Origin: Stramonita haemastoma
Lineage: Eukaryota > Mollusca > Gastropoda > Neogastropoda > Muricidae
Direction: 5' to 3'
Length of the DNA: 20,000 bases
Assembly: GCA_030674155.1 (NCBI GenBank)
Contig: CM060342.1
Span: forward strand, 4,275,538 to 4,295,537
Positions within the stretch are counted from its first letter, which is position 1, and the number at the start of each line of letters is the position of its first letter. Position numbers and translations under genes: made by a program. The notes beneath the pieces are model-generated. The model was not told where the DNA came from. It saw only the letters and a list, made by a program, of their open reading frames with translations, and searched no databases. Positions 10,576-19,996 of this stretch are shown here, piece after piece.

Positions 10576-10750
10576 GTCAGAAAAAAACCCAACAAAACAA
10601 CCCAACAATAAGAAAGAGAAATGAACAAGCCAAACAAACGTAATGGAATCAGCAAGTAATAAACAAATCAAGGACACCATAACAAAACCAATCACGTAGT
10701 TATTTTACATAACCACTCAAGGTGTCCAATCAATTCTGAACACTTCACAC

Positions 10751-10753
10751 CAA

Positions 10754-10831
<78 letters not shown>
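10751..10831. repeat. (CA)n microsatellite
   Basis: About 38 CA units. Confidence 0.96.
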
Positions 10832-10833
<2 letters not shown>

Positions 10834-10857
10834 TATTAATGCCAACAAAAGAGAATC

Positions 10858-10859
<2 letters not shown>

Positions 10860-10918
<59 letters not shown>

Positions 10919-10996
10919 GACAGAAAGCGAGACAGAGAGAAAGAGAGAGGAGAGAGAAAGCGAGACAGAGGGACAGAGAGAAAGAGAGAGAAAGAA

Positions 10997-11055
<59 letters not shown>

Positions 11056-11109
11056 ATGAAAGCGAGACAGAGAGAAAGAGAAAGAGACAAGGCAAGGCAA
11101 GGCAAGGCA
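10860..11109. repeat. (CAGA)n / GA-rich / (CAGA)n / (AAGGC)n compound array
   Basis: Two CAGA blocks (10860-10918 and about 10999-11056) flank a degenerate GA-rich segment with repeated AAAGCGAGACAGAG. It ends in five AAGGC pentamers (11087-11109) that form the tail of SINE copy A8. Frames on both strands are repeat translations. Confidence 0.93.
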
Positions 11110-11185
11110 AAGTATTTTATTCGAGGATAATAGATAAGCACTTGTGTGCTTTTTTACATCCAGTCCCCGCCCTTTTCAGGGATAC
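11110..11185 (-). mobile_element. Family A SINE, 3' end only (copy A8)
   Basis: TTTTATTCGAGGATAATAGATAAGCACT, GTGCTTTTTTACATC and CAGTCCCC match the last 75 bases of family A in minus orientation. The pentameric tail (GCCTT on the element's strand) differs from the TAAA, ATCAA and AAAAT tails of other copies. Confidence 0.75.
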
Positions 11186-12140
11186 ATCAAGTTGAAAAGA
11201 TACTAAACAATAAAGCTTTACGCAAACCAAACAACACACAAGAATAAGGACACTATATATGATAAGGTAATAAAAATGCACTCGATCAGAAGACAAAAAT
11301 CTGAAGTCACAATAAATGATTTTGATAATGAAAGAATAGAAAAGTGTTAATAGGTAAAGAGCAAACAAGAGAAGAGAATAAACATCTGAAAACATCAATC
11401 CACCACCATCTGTCAAAAATTATACATGTGATATAAATCATACATTTGGATAAAAGGGGAAATTTTTTTTTAAAAACTAATATCTTTATTGGAGGGGGGG
11501 AGATACTGCCAATAAAAATATAAATAAAATCAACAATTATAATGATCCAAATACCAAAAGTAAGGAACCATACCAAGTATCAAACAACAGGCAAGAATTA
11601 ACACAGAGATACAATATTAAGGTAATGTTATAAAGTCACTGATTCAGAAACGAAAATGAGAAGTAAGAATCAATGATGATTTTGAGTTGAATAAAGAAAG
11701 CAAGAAAAACAAAGAACAAACAAAAACAAAACAAAACAAAGAAAAGGCGCAATAATTAAGAGTAAACATGAAAATATGATGAGGTTAAATGACTGAAAAC
11801 ATCAATCTACCACCATCTAACATCAAATAAGTCCCATAAAACAAGATTTTGATAAAGGGGAGAAAGAACAACAACAACAGGTAAGGAATACGACAGAGAT
11901 ACAATATTAAGGTAATGTTATAAAAAGGCACTCATTCAGAAACAAAATATGGAGTAAGAATCAATGATTATTTTGATTTGAATAATAAAACAAAAACAAA
12001 ACAAACAAAAAACAAATAAACAAACAAAAACAAAACAAACAACAACAAAAAAAGGCGCAATGATTAAAGAGCAAACATGAGAATATGATGAGGTTGAATG
12101 ATTGAAAACATCAATCCACCACCATCTGTCATCAAAATAA
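11186..12140. repeat. Three degenerate tandem copies of a 0.3-0.4 kb unit
   Basis: The block TGAAAACATCAATC followed by ACCACCATCT occurs at 11387, 11794 and 12103 (spacings 407 and 309). Within each unit the order is conserved: GATAC...AAGGTAAT, CACT(G/C)ATTCAGAA, AATCAATGAT.ATTTTGA, a variable A-rich (AAACA)n stretch, GGCGCAAT.ATTAA, GAGCAAACA, then the end block. Units 2 and 3 are clearly closer to each other than to unit 1, which carries about 100 extra bases. The sequence is AT-rich with no coding frame of note; the minus frames at 11117-11416 and 11307-11576 are unsupported. It may be a satellite-like expansion inside a longer element. Confidence 0.8.
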
Positions 12141-12141
12141 A

Positions 12142-12143
<2 letters not shown>

Positions 12144-12238
<95 letters not shown>

Positions 12239-12244
12239 AGAAGA
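12144..12244. repeat. (GA)n microsatellite
   Basis: GA array with two GGAGAG interruptions. It lies directly beyond the hexamer tail of the element on its right. Confidence 0.96.
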
Positions 12245-13407
12245 GACAATGACAATGACAATGACAATGACAATGACAATGACAATAGTTTATTGTGGTA
12301 AGCTTTACGCCCATTCACAAGGGGACAGAGGGATGGGGACTGGGCACAAAACACATAAATTGAAAGGGAATTCAGTCAATGACAACCCAAATTAATAACG
12401 TGGCATGGAAATCCACAACATGGGTTTGCAATAATTACAAAATATGAATAGTTGTTTTTTTCTGAGATACAAATCATTATCTATTCACTGGCTGGTCTCT
12501 CCTGAAACAACTTCAGGCATGTATCAGACATCATTGAAGTAACTACGTCACATCTCTACACACAGATTGTTTTTTCGCAGTTTGGCCAGTTGTCATTTCT
12601 TTCAGTGTACTGGTAATACCGTCCGCTCTTTTTTTTGGAACTGGTTATCGAACTCTTTCAAAACTGTCCAAAATATCCCTAAACTTTGTTTCTTCGGTCT
12701 CACGCATTTGCCCTTCAACAGATTCACCTGAATATTCTGCCACACTCTCCCCACATTCAGAACCAGACATGCTCACCTCTTCCTCATCCTCCACTTTTTC
12801 TCTCTCACACAACTCTTCCGTACTTCTGCATTACCATAAGAGTCACAGGTATTTTCGTTACACTCCAGTGTCACTGTCTGTGTATCTGTAACACACTGCG
12901 GCATATCAATGCCCACTGGCAGGCTAGGAGACACAGGTAAGGAAGACTGGCATGGCGCACAGGTAAACATGTCGGAGTCAGGCCCACTTCGGAAATCTTC
13001 CTTCTCCCGATCTGAATTGTAACACAGGCTAGGCGGAGTTGGCATAAACAAGTTTGAGGAAGATATTTCACGTGCTTGCTTTTCACGATTTGCACGGAAC
13101 ATTTCGGCCCGTTGTTTATCGCGGTTCTGTTGCGAAATACATTTTTTTCTATAGGTCGCGTTACTACTGTGTGTCTCAGATGGCTGACTGGAAGATGTAA
13201 ATCTTAGAACAACCACAGTTTGGCTGCCCCTACCATCAATTTTATAGGAAGAGATGGTCATTTCCTGCAGCAGAGCATTCAACATGCTCTGCAAAGTTGA
13301 TGGAAGTCCCTCCACTGGCATTCTGAACAAACTGTGATGAAAAAATTGAGAAATTTGCTAGGGAGCTCAGAGCGTTGCATCTTGCTGGTTGCTGGGCAAG
13401 GGAAGCT
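12245..13407 (-). mobile_element. Putative retroelement segment with hexamer tail
   Basis: On the minus strand the segment ends with an AATAAA polyadenylation-type signal (12294-12289) followed at once by about seven ATTGTC/TCATTG hexamers (12286-12245). A terminal array of short tandem repeats after AATAAA is typical of 3' ends of some LINEs and their dependent elements, and not of ordinary genes. Going upstream it contains about 350 bases of non-coding sequence, then the open frame at 12645-13357. It ends at 13407 against a second GA array. On the element's strand both flanks read CT. Whether the tail and the open frame belong to one element, or the tail belongs to a separate insertion at the 3' side of a coding exon, cannot be decided here. 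Confidence 0.5.
12645..13357 (-). CDS. Uncharacterised protein fragment, one frameshift
   Basis: The frame is open from 13357 (just after an in-frame TAG at 13360-13358) to a TGA at 12773; the first ATG is at 13321. A different frame then continues as an acidic stretch to a TAA at 12647-12645. A single base missing near 12820 would explain the switch, giving about 235 codons in all. Features in order are a hydrophobic N-terminal part (QFFHHSLFRM), a segment with ISSYKIDGRGSQTVVVLRF that looks like paired beta strands, a basic block (YRKKCISQQNRDKQRAEMF), a Ser/Pro-rich middle and a Glu-rich C terminus with SGSE and SGESVE repeats. I recall many predicted invertebrate proteins with the same [beta strands]-YRRK-x-RDRxR layout, none with a known function. 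A pyrimidine tract ending in CAG lies just upstream of the first ATG (to 13332), so a splice acceptor is also possible. The codon content is unlike any simple repeat, so I treat it as genuine coding sequence, probably a relic. Confidence 0.5.
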
Positions 13408-13813
<406 letters not shown>

Positions 13814-14109
13814 CAGGCGGAGGGAAAATAGATAAAAAGAGCCCCGAAGAAAAGAGCCATGCCTGCTATCACTCCCTACATGTGCGTGATGCGTTGTGAG
13901 GGGCAGGGGACAGGGAAAGACTCCCTCCACACCAATCACACTGCTCGTCTTTCCACACAGGCGACAAACGGAAATCCCATGTGCAAAATAAGTTTTATGC
14001 ACGGAAAAGAACACTAGGGCGATAAAAACCTGTCTGAATAAAAAGAAAAGCTGAAGGACAAGACATGCTAACACTGGAACTACACTGGCAAGTCAAACAG
14101 GAGGAGGAG

Positions 14110-14465
14110 GAGAAAATGGAAGATGAGGAAACAGAAGAAAGGAGAAACAACAGACAAAGATGGGCCAACAGAGGAAAGGAGAAACAACAAAGATGAGGAA
14201 ACAGAAGAAAGGAGAAACAACAAAGATGGGCCAACAGAGGAAAGGAGAAACAACAAAGATGGGCCAACAGAGGAAAGGAGAAACAACAAAGATGGGCCAA
14301 CAGAGGAAAGGAGAAACAACAGACAAAGATGGGCCAACAGAGGAAAGGAGAAACAACAAAGATGGGCCAACAGAGGAAAGGAGAAACAACAGACAAAGAT
14401 GGGCAACAGAGGAAAGGAGAAACAACAAAGATGGGGCAACAGAAGAAAGGAGAAACAACAGACAA
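14110..14465. repeat. 33-bp minisatellite, about ten units
   Basis: The unit consists of AAAGATGGGCCAACAG followed by AGGAAAGGAGAAACAAC. Ten units are present. Four carry an extra AGAC before the next unit; the first and third are a variant with GATGAGGAAACAGAAG. Since 33 is divisible by three, an 11-residue peptide (MGQQRKGETTK) repeats in one plus frame until each AGAC shifts it. No start context, promoter or domain supports expression. The plus strand is strongly purine-biased. Identical spacers exclude a CRISPR reading. Confidence 0.93.
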
Positions 14466-14721
14466 ACAAACAACACAACAATGCACTGTGTGTGTAGACT
14501 GCCGTTCTAACAACTGAAGGAAAGAGGCCGTGTTTCGCCAATGGGGATGTCAGTTTATGGAAAAAAAACAACAAACCGTAAATTTGCTGCTTGAAATGAG
14601 AAACTAGCTCTCCAATAGATGATAGAATCATCTGCTAATATTTTAAATGGACTGGAAAACGGCTACCTTTTTGCCTATGGTGATAAATTGCTAACCTGTT
14701 GAATAAAAGGGATCAAGCCAT
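14466..14721. other. Unassigned sequence
   Basis: About 255 bases with no coding frame, repeat or RNA gene that I can support, lying between the minisatellite and SINE B1. Confidence 0.5.
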
Positions 14722-15126
14722 GGATCGGTGGTCTGGTGGTAACGCGCCTTGCCTGGAAAGAAAAAAGTCCGGGTCGGAGTGTGCAGTGGTTCGTACCCCG
14801 TTTGGGCCAAAAACTTTTTCCCCATCCATTAGAACCTGAGTGGTGGTCTGGGCGCTAGTCTTTAGGATGAGACGATAAACCGTGTTACACATCGCTATTT
14901 AGCGCACGTAAAAGAACCCACGGTAACAAGGGGGTTGACCCTGGCAAAATTATGTAGAAAAAAGCCACTCTGATAGGGAAACAAACACAGTTGCCTGCAG
15001 GAAAAAGGAAAAATATGGGTAGGCGCTGCACTTGTGGCAACACGGTCTCCCCGGGGAGAGCAGCCCGAATTTCACGCAGAGAAATCTGCTGTGACAAAAA
15101 GTGGTACAAAATACAAATACAAATCT
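14722..15126 (+). mobile_element. Family B SINE, full length (copy B1)
   Basis: The tRNA-like head has an A box TGGTCTGGTGGTA at 14729-14741 and a B box GGTTCGTACC at 14788-14797. Then come the central block TTAGGATGAGACGATAAACCG (about 14861), TTTAGCGCACGTAAAAGAACCC, a CCCTGGCAAAATT region, GGCGCTGC, the palindrome CTCCCCGGGGAGAG, GCAGCCCGAATTTCACGCAGAGAAATCTG, and an (ATACAA)n hexamer tail near 15107-15124. The layout matches a SINE widespread in gastropods and bivalves as I recall it. The minus-strand frames at 14885-15169 are unrelated to coding. Confidence 0.88.
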
Positions 15127-15251
15127 GAACATGTATTCTATTAGCTAATAAACTGTTTAATTCTAACATGTGACGGTCAACTCTTAGCCTGCTATACGTG
15201 ACGATACATTGATATTCTTTTATTAAAATGCAGATTCACCAGGAAAAGCAA

Positions 15252-15630
15252 GCGGGTGGGTAGTCTAGACTTAATGCACCCGCCTAGAAAGCGGAAAGTC
15301 CTCGTTTGTGCCAAAACTTTTCCCTGATCTTTTAGACTTTTGAGCGCTGGCTAGGGTACTAGTCTTTCAGATGAAACAATAAACAGAGGTCCTATGTGTG
15401 CAACACGCATTCAGCGAACAGAAAAGAACCATGGCAACAACAGAGGTGTCCCTGGTGATAACACTTGATACAGAAACAAATACAGATGCAAACAGAATAA
15501 TGATTGTTAAAATTTATGGGTGGCGCTGTCCTTGGGGCGACGTACTCTCCACAGAGAAGCAAGACTGAATTGCACGCACAGAAATCTGCCATGACTACAT
15601 TTGTAAAAAAAAATAATAAAAAAATAAAAA
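15252..15630 (+). mobile_element. Family B SINE, diverged (copy B2)
   Basis: The same order of blocks as B1 with more substitutions: head near 15255-15310, CTTTCAGATGAAACAATAAAC at 15364, AGCGAACAGAAAAGAACC, GGTGTCCCTGGTG, GGGTGGCGCTGTCCTTGGGGCGACG and GAATTGCACGCACAGAAATCTG, ending in an A-rich tail. The central palindrome is broken (CTCTCCACAGAGAAG). The B box is not recognisable, so it is probably transcriptionally dead. The tail abuts the tail of SINE C1. Confidence 0.82.
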
Positions 15631-15637
15631 ATTTAAA

Positions 15638-15934
15638 AAGGTAAAGGTGTCCCATAACATATACGGTCGTAGGGGCAGTGAGATGTTAGAGACCTCACCT
15701 TCTCTAGGGGCCAGCATATTGAGGTTGGCGCTCATCTCCTCTCCCTCGCTGCTTTACCTTCCCTGACCCTATACCCTAAAGTGGGCAGGTACCCATTTAC
15801 AGCTGGGTGAGCTGGGGGATTATACTGAAACCAAAGCGTGCGTACGGTCACCCATCCAAGTAACCACGCTTAGTGCTGATTAACCTTAGCTTGGGGAAAG
15901 CGAGTGCTCTGACCGCTGAGCTAACCCGTCCCCT
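15638..15934 (-). mobile_element. Family C SINE with tRNA-like and 5S-like head (copy C1)
   Basis: On the minus strand the head begins near 15934 with GGGTTAGCTCAGCGGTCAGAGC, a good tRNA A-box region. It is followed (15896-15845) by blocks resembling the 5S rRNA internal control region: GTTAATCA, 12 bases, GTTA, then CTTGGATGGGTGACCG. The body contains CCCAGCTCACCCAGCTGTAAATGGG, AAGCAGCGAGGGAGAGGAGATG and CAATATGCTGGCCCCTAGAGAA. It ends GGGACACCTTTACC and an A/T tail shared with B2. A second copy is at 18082-18388. Confidence 0.82.
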
Positions 15935-16440
15935 GAAAGTGGTACTCAACTCACAATGCCATAAAATGCTAATCTGTTGGATGTGACAAAAAATAAATAT
16001 CAATCCTTAGGATGAGGCCCACCCCCCACTCATCTCCTGGACAAAAGGACGAGCCATGACCTGACCTGTAGAATGAAACCCTGAAGTCCTGAGTCACCTG
16101 CCCGAGGGAACAAGGGACCTCTCACTGGCCGAATGAGTCATTCCATCCATCGTTCTTTCCTTTCATCAGACGGATAACCGGCTACTCTCTGTTCACGAGA
16201 CAGCGAAACGGCTGATCCATGTTACGAGACAATCGAGCTTTATCAGATTTCTGGAGGAACCGTCCTGCCGCTAATCCAGCACAAACCACTCCACCAGCTG
16301 CTGACCTGCTCCACCAATGATGAGAGTGAGGCCCCGGGTGCATTCAGCTCGCATTTACTCACGTTAAAGCACCAGTCAGGGATACATCCATTTCTGGAAA
16401 AACCCACTCTCACTGGTGCTGAGTTAATAGGCGGAGAGTA
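15935..16440. other. Unassigned sequence
   Basis: About 500 bases of mixed composition. No convincing coding frame exists (the minus frame 16243-16536 runs into a C/T-rich end) and no similarity to other parts of the window was found. ATGAGTCAT at 16133-16141 matches the AP-1 consensus, and TGAGTCA also occurs near 16090. This could be unique DNA or an unrecognised old element. GA- and G-rich DNA with a run of about 13 G follows at 16460-16490. Confidence 0.5.
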
Positions 16441-16513
16441 AAGTAGAAGGGTGTGGGGGCAGAAGAGAGAGAGAGGGGGGGGGGGGGGTTTGAAAAGTAG
16501 AAAAAAAAAAAAG

Positions 16514-16834
16514 AAATGGAAATGCCCTGTATCCATAGATTTTCACTCTATCTAGCTGACACCCAGGCATATACAGAGTTGTTTCTTTTTATTTGCTAAA
16601 GACGGAGTCAATTCTTAGTAGAATGTGACAAGGCCATTAATAAAAGACCTGAAAATGCAATACACATTAAAGCACGTGAAAAAATGAATCCTGAAGGAAT
16701 ATGAGACTTGGGAGAGGGAGATAGCAAAAATTTATGGCGGAGAAAAATCTTCCTACACTGAAAAGCTGAACATGCAAAATGTAAAGACCTCACTGGTTGA
16801 CTTCTGCAACAATTTCCTTAGAGGATGTTGTGAG
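16514..16834. other. Unassigned sequence
   Basis: About 320 bases, A-rich, with stop codons in all frames within short distances. No repeat or RNA gene was recognised. Confidence 0.5.
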
Positions 16835-18032
16835 ACATATACGGCAACACAGTGAAAACAGAGGCAGAGTGATTGTGAGGGCAACACAATGGAAACAGAG
16901 GCAGAGTGTGTGTGAGGGCAACACAGTGAAAACAGAGGCAGAGTGATTGTGAGGGCAACACAGTGAAAACAGAGGCAGCGTATTTGTGAGGGCAACACAG
17001 TGAAAACAGAGGCAGCGTGTTTGTGAGGACAACACAGTGAAAACAGAGGCAGCGTGTTTATGAGGACAACACAGTGAAAACAGAGGCAGCGTGTTTATGA
17101 GGACAACACAGTGAAAACAGAGGCAGCGTGTGTGTGAGGGCAACACAGTGAAAACAGAGGTGAGGACAACACAGTGAAAACAGAGGCATAGTGTGTGTGA
17201 GGACAACACGGTGAACATAGAGGCAGTGTCTGTGAGGGCAACACAGTGAAAACAGAGGCAGAGTGTGTGTGAGGGCAACACAGTGAAAACAGAGGCAGCG
17301 TGTTTGTGAGGACAACACAGTGAAAAAGAGGCAGAGGTGGTGGTGAGGGCAACACAGTGAAAAACAGAGGCAGAGTGTTTGTGAGGGCAACACCAGTGAA
17401 AACAGAGGTGAGGGCAACACCGGTGAAAAAAGAGGCAGATGTTTTGAGGCAACACAGTGAAAATAGAGGTGAGGGCAAACAAATGAAAACAGAGGCAGAG
17501 TGTGTGTGAGGGCAACACAGTGAAAACAGAGCAGAGTAGTGTGAGGGCAAAAACAGTGAAAACAGAGGCAGGTGTGTGTGAGGGCAACACAGTGAATAGA
17601 GGCAGCGTGTTTGTGAGGCAACACAGTGAAAACAGAGGCAGAGTGTGTGTGAGGGCAACACAGTGAAAATAGAGGCAGCGTGTTTGTGAGGGCAACACAG
17701 TGAAAACAGAGGCAGCGTGTTTGTGAGGGCAACACAGTGAAAACAGAGGCAGAGTGTGTGTGAGGGCAACACAGTGAAAACAGAGGCAGAGTGTGTGTGA
17801 GGGCAACACAGTGAAAATAGCAGTGTTTGTGAGGGCAACACAGTGAAAATAGAGTGTGTGTGAGGGCAACACAGTGAAAATAGAGAGCGTTGTGTGTGAG
17901 GGCAACACAGTGAAAATAGAGTGTGTGTGAGGGCAACACAGTGAAAATAGAGTGTGTGTGAGGGCAACACAGTGAAAATAGAGTGTGTGTGAGGGCAACA
18001 CACTTAAGATAGAGGCAGTGTTTGTGAGGACA
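16835..18032. repeat. 37-bp minisatellite, about 34 units
   Basis: The unit is GAGGCAGAGTGTGTGTGAGG followed by GCAACACAGTGAAAACA. Spacing is exactly 37 across the left third (starts near 16881, 16918, 16955, 16992). Small indels accumulate at about 17310-17620. A shortened 31-base unit is tandemly repeated near the right end (about 17866-18000). Two main variants, GCAGAGTGTGTGT and GCAGCGTGTTTGT, are interspersed. The minus-strand frames of 293-416 codons (16790-18040) arise because the unit has no stop on that strand in any frame; 37 not being a multiple of three, the frame rotates every unit and a 37-residue pattern recurs every three units. Confidence 0.96.
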
Positions 18033-18081
18033 AAGTTCACCTCACAGAGCCCATCTTTTTTTTACCAGGTTGCAGTAATAA

Positions 18082-18388
18082 CGCAGGGAGTGAGATAGCC
18101 CAGTGGTCACAGTTCTCGCTTTCCCCAAGCCAATGTTAAGCAGCATTGAGCATCGTTACCAAGTGGATGGATAACCGTTTGCGCGCTTTGATTTCAGTAC
18201 AGTCCCCCATTTCACCCAGCCATATATGGGAACCTGCACTCTTTAGGGTCAGGAGGGTAAAGCAGCAAGGGAGAGGAGATGGGCGCCGCCCTCAATATGC
18301 TGGCCCCTGGAGAAGCTGAGGTCTCTGATGCCTCGCTTCCCTACCACCGCACAGGTTAAGGGACACCTTTAGCTTTACCTTTTAGACA
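18082..18388 (+). mobile_element. Family C SINE (copy C2)
   Basis: Sense copy of C1. A box-like GATAGCCCAGTGGTCAC is at 18094, and a 5S-like stretch at 18121-18177 reads TGTTAAGCAGCATTGAGC, then ATCGTTACC, then AAGTGGATGGATAACCG. The body has CACCCAGCCATATATGGGAA, GGTAAAGCAGCAAGGGAGAGG and CTCAATATGCTGGCCCCTGGAGAAG, and the end is AAGGGACACCTTTAGC. The alignment with the reverse complement of 15638-15934 is continuous, with scattered substitutions. Confidence 0.82.
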
Positions 18389-18586
18389 TGACCGGGGTTT
18401 GTCCTGAAGGCTGGCGTGGTGATTACCAGCAGGAACAGGTGATGTTAGTTTCCTGGCTGACAAGAGGTTTAACTTTGCCCTCCATGGGGGTTACCTCATG
18501 ACTGCAGGCAGTGAAGTGCAGTACCCGTCCTGTGTTCAGTGATAACCTCCCGCCCTTGTCAGAGAAACTGGAAAAGGATGAGTGGC
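18389..18586. other. Unassigned sequence
   Basis: About 200 bases of balanced composition with no recognised gene or repeat. Confidence 0.45.
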
Positions 18587-18690
18587 TTGTTGGTGTTGTT
18601 GTTGTTGTTGTTGTTGTTGCTGCTGCTATTGTTGCTGCTGTTGTTGTTGCTCTTCTTCTTCTTCTTCTTCTTCTTCTTCTTCTTCTTCTT

Positions 18691-18721
<31 letters not shown>

Positions 18722-18812
18722 ATTCTTCTTCTTCTTCTTCTTAATTCTTCCTCTTCTTCTTTGTAATTCTCCTTCTCCTTATTCTTCGAAATTCTTCTTT
18801 CTTCCTCACCTC
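18587..18812. repeat. (GTT)n(CTT)n compound trinucleotide array
   Basis: GTT units with GCT variants (to about 18651), then about 23 CTT units to 18720, then degenerate CTT separated by TAATT. On the minus strand this is (GAA)n followed by (CAA)n, the same order as at 4883-5064. Confidence 0.95.
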
Positions 18813-18896
18813 TAAGTTCTCTGTCTTCTGCCCCGATTACTGCCTTTTCCAAATAATTCCATAGGACTTCAATGAGAAAATACACTCCCTCCCTCC

Positions 18897-19004
18897 CATT
18901 TATAAAACTGCATACACACGGGGACTGACTTTAAAAAAGCACATGAATGCTTATTCTATTACCCTCGATATAAAAGAATAAAATAAAATAAAATAAAATA
19001 AGAA
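18897..19004 (+). mobile_element. Family A SINE, last 100 bases (copy A9)
   Basis: TTTATAAAACTGCATACACACGG, GACTTTAAAAAAGCACATGAATGC and ACCCTCGATATAAAAGAATAAA match the 3' end of family A. The tail is (AAAAT)n. The truncation point is next to CTCCCTCCCTCCC. Confidence 0.85.
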
Positions 19005-19018
19005 CCACTCCCCCCCCA

Positions 19019-19292
<274 letters not shown>

Positions 19293-19384
19293 CAACAAAC
19301 ACTAACTACTAATTTCCTCTGGCAAGAGCCTGTTAGTGATTGGAATGGATTTGCACACGGAAACAATTATCAGTTGCTTTTTCT

Positions 19385-19740
<356 letters not shown>

Positions 19741-19876
19741 AATGGGGGGGGGGGGTGCGCACGCGTGTGTGTGCGTTATGTGTGTATGTGCGTGTATCCG
19801 CGTATGAACGTGTAAGTGTGTATGCTAAAATTTGTCTATGTCCTAACCGTGTTTTGTTTTGTTTTGCTTAATGAGT

Positions 19877-19996
<120 letters not shown>

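Noticed and set aside
11212..12311. Homology between 11212 and 12298 through GCGTAAAGCTT (minus strand)
   Set aside because: Eleven shared bases with no further alignment on either side; insufficient to link the two elements.
12773..12940. Plus-strand frame at 12686-12940 as a gene
   Set aside because: It is the antisense of the minus-strand coding frame and shows no domain or favourable composition.
14080..14631. Minus-strand Phe/Leu/Cys repeat protein resembling a membrane protein
   Set aside because: The hydrophobic repeats are the antisense reading of the 33-bp minisatellite. Frames overlap on both strands and no start context or domain is present.
15845..15896. 5S rRNA gene
   Set aside because: Only the internal control region is matched. 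The 5' and 3' stems of 5S rRNA are absent and the stretch is embedded in a repeated SINE.
16133..16141. AP-1 site ATGAGTCAT as a regulatory element
   Set aside because: It matches the consensus, but a single site without a promoter or nearby gene is not evidence of function.
16835..18032. CRISPR-like array of regularly spaced repeats
   Set aside because: The units are tandem with no unique spacers, and the context is eukaryotic.
16790..18040. 416-codon minus-strand open frame, apparently a Cys/His repeat protein
   Set aside because: It coincides with the 37-bp minisatellite. All three frames are open with the same cyclic peptide, so the openness reflects unit composition and not coding selection.
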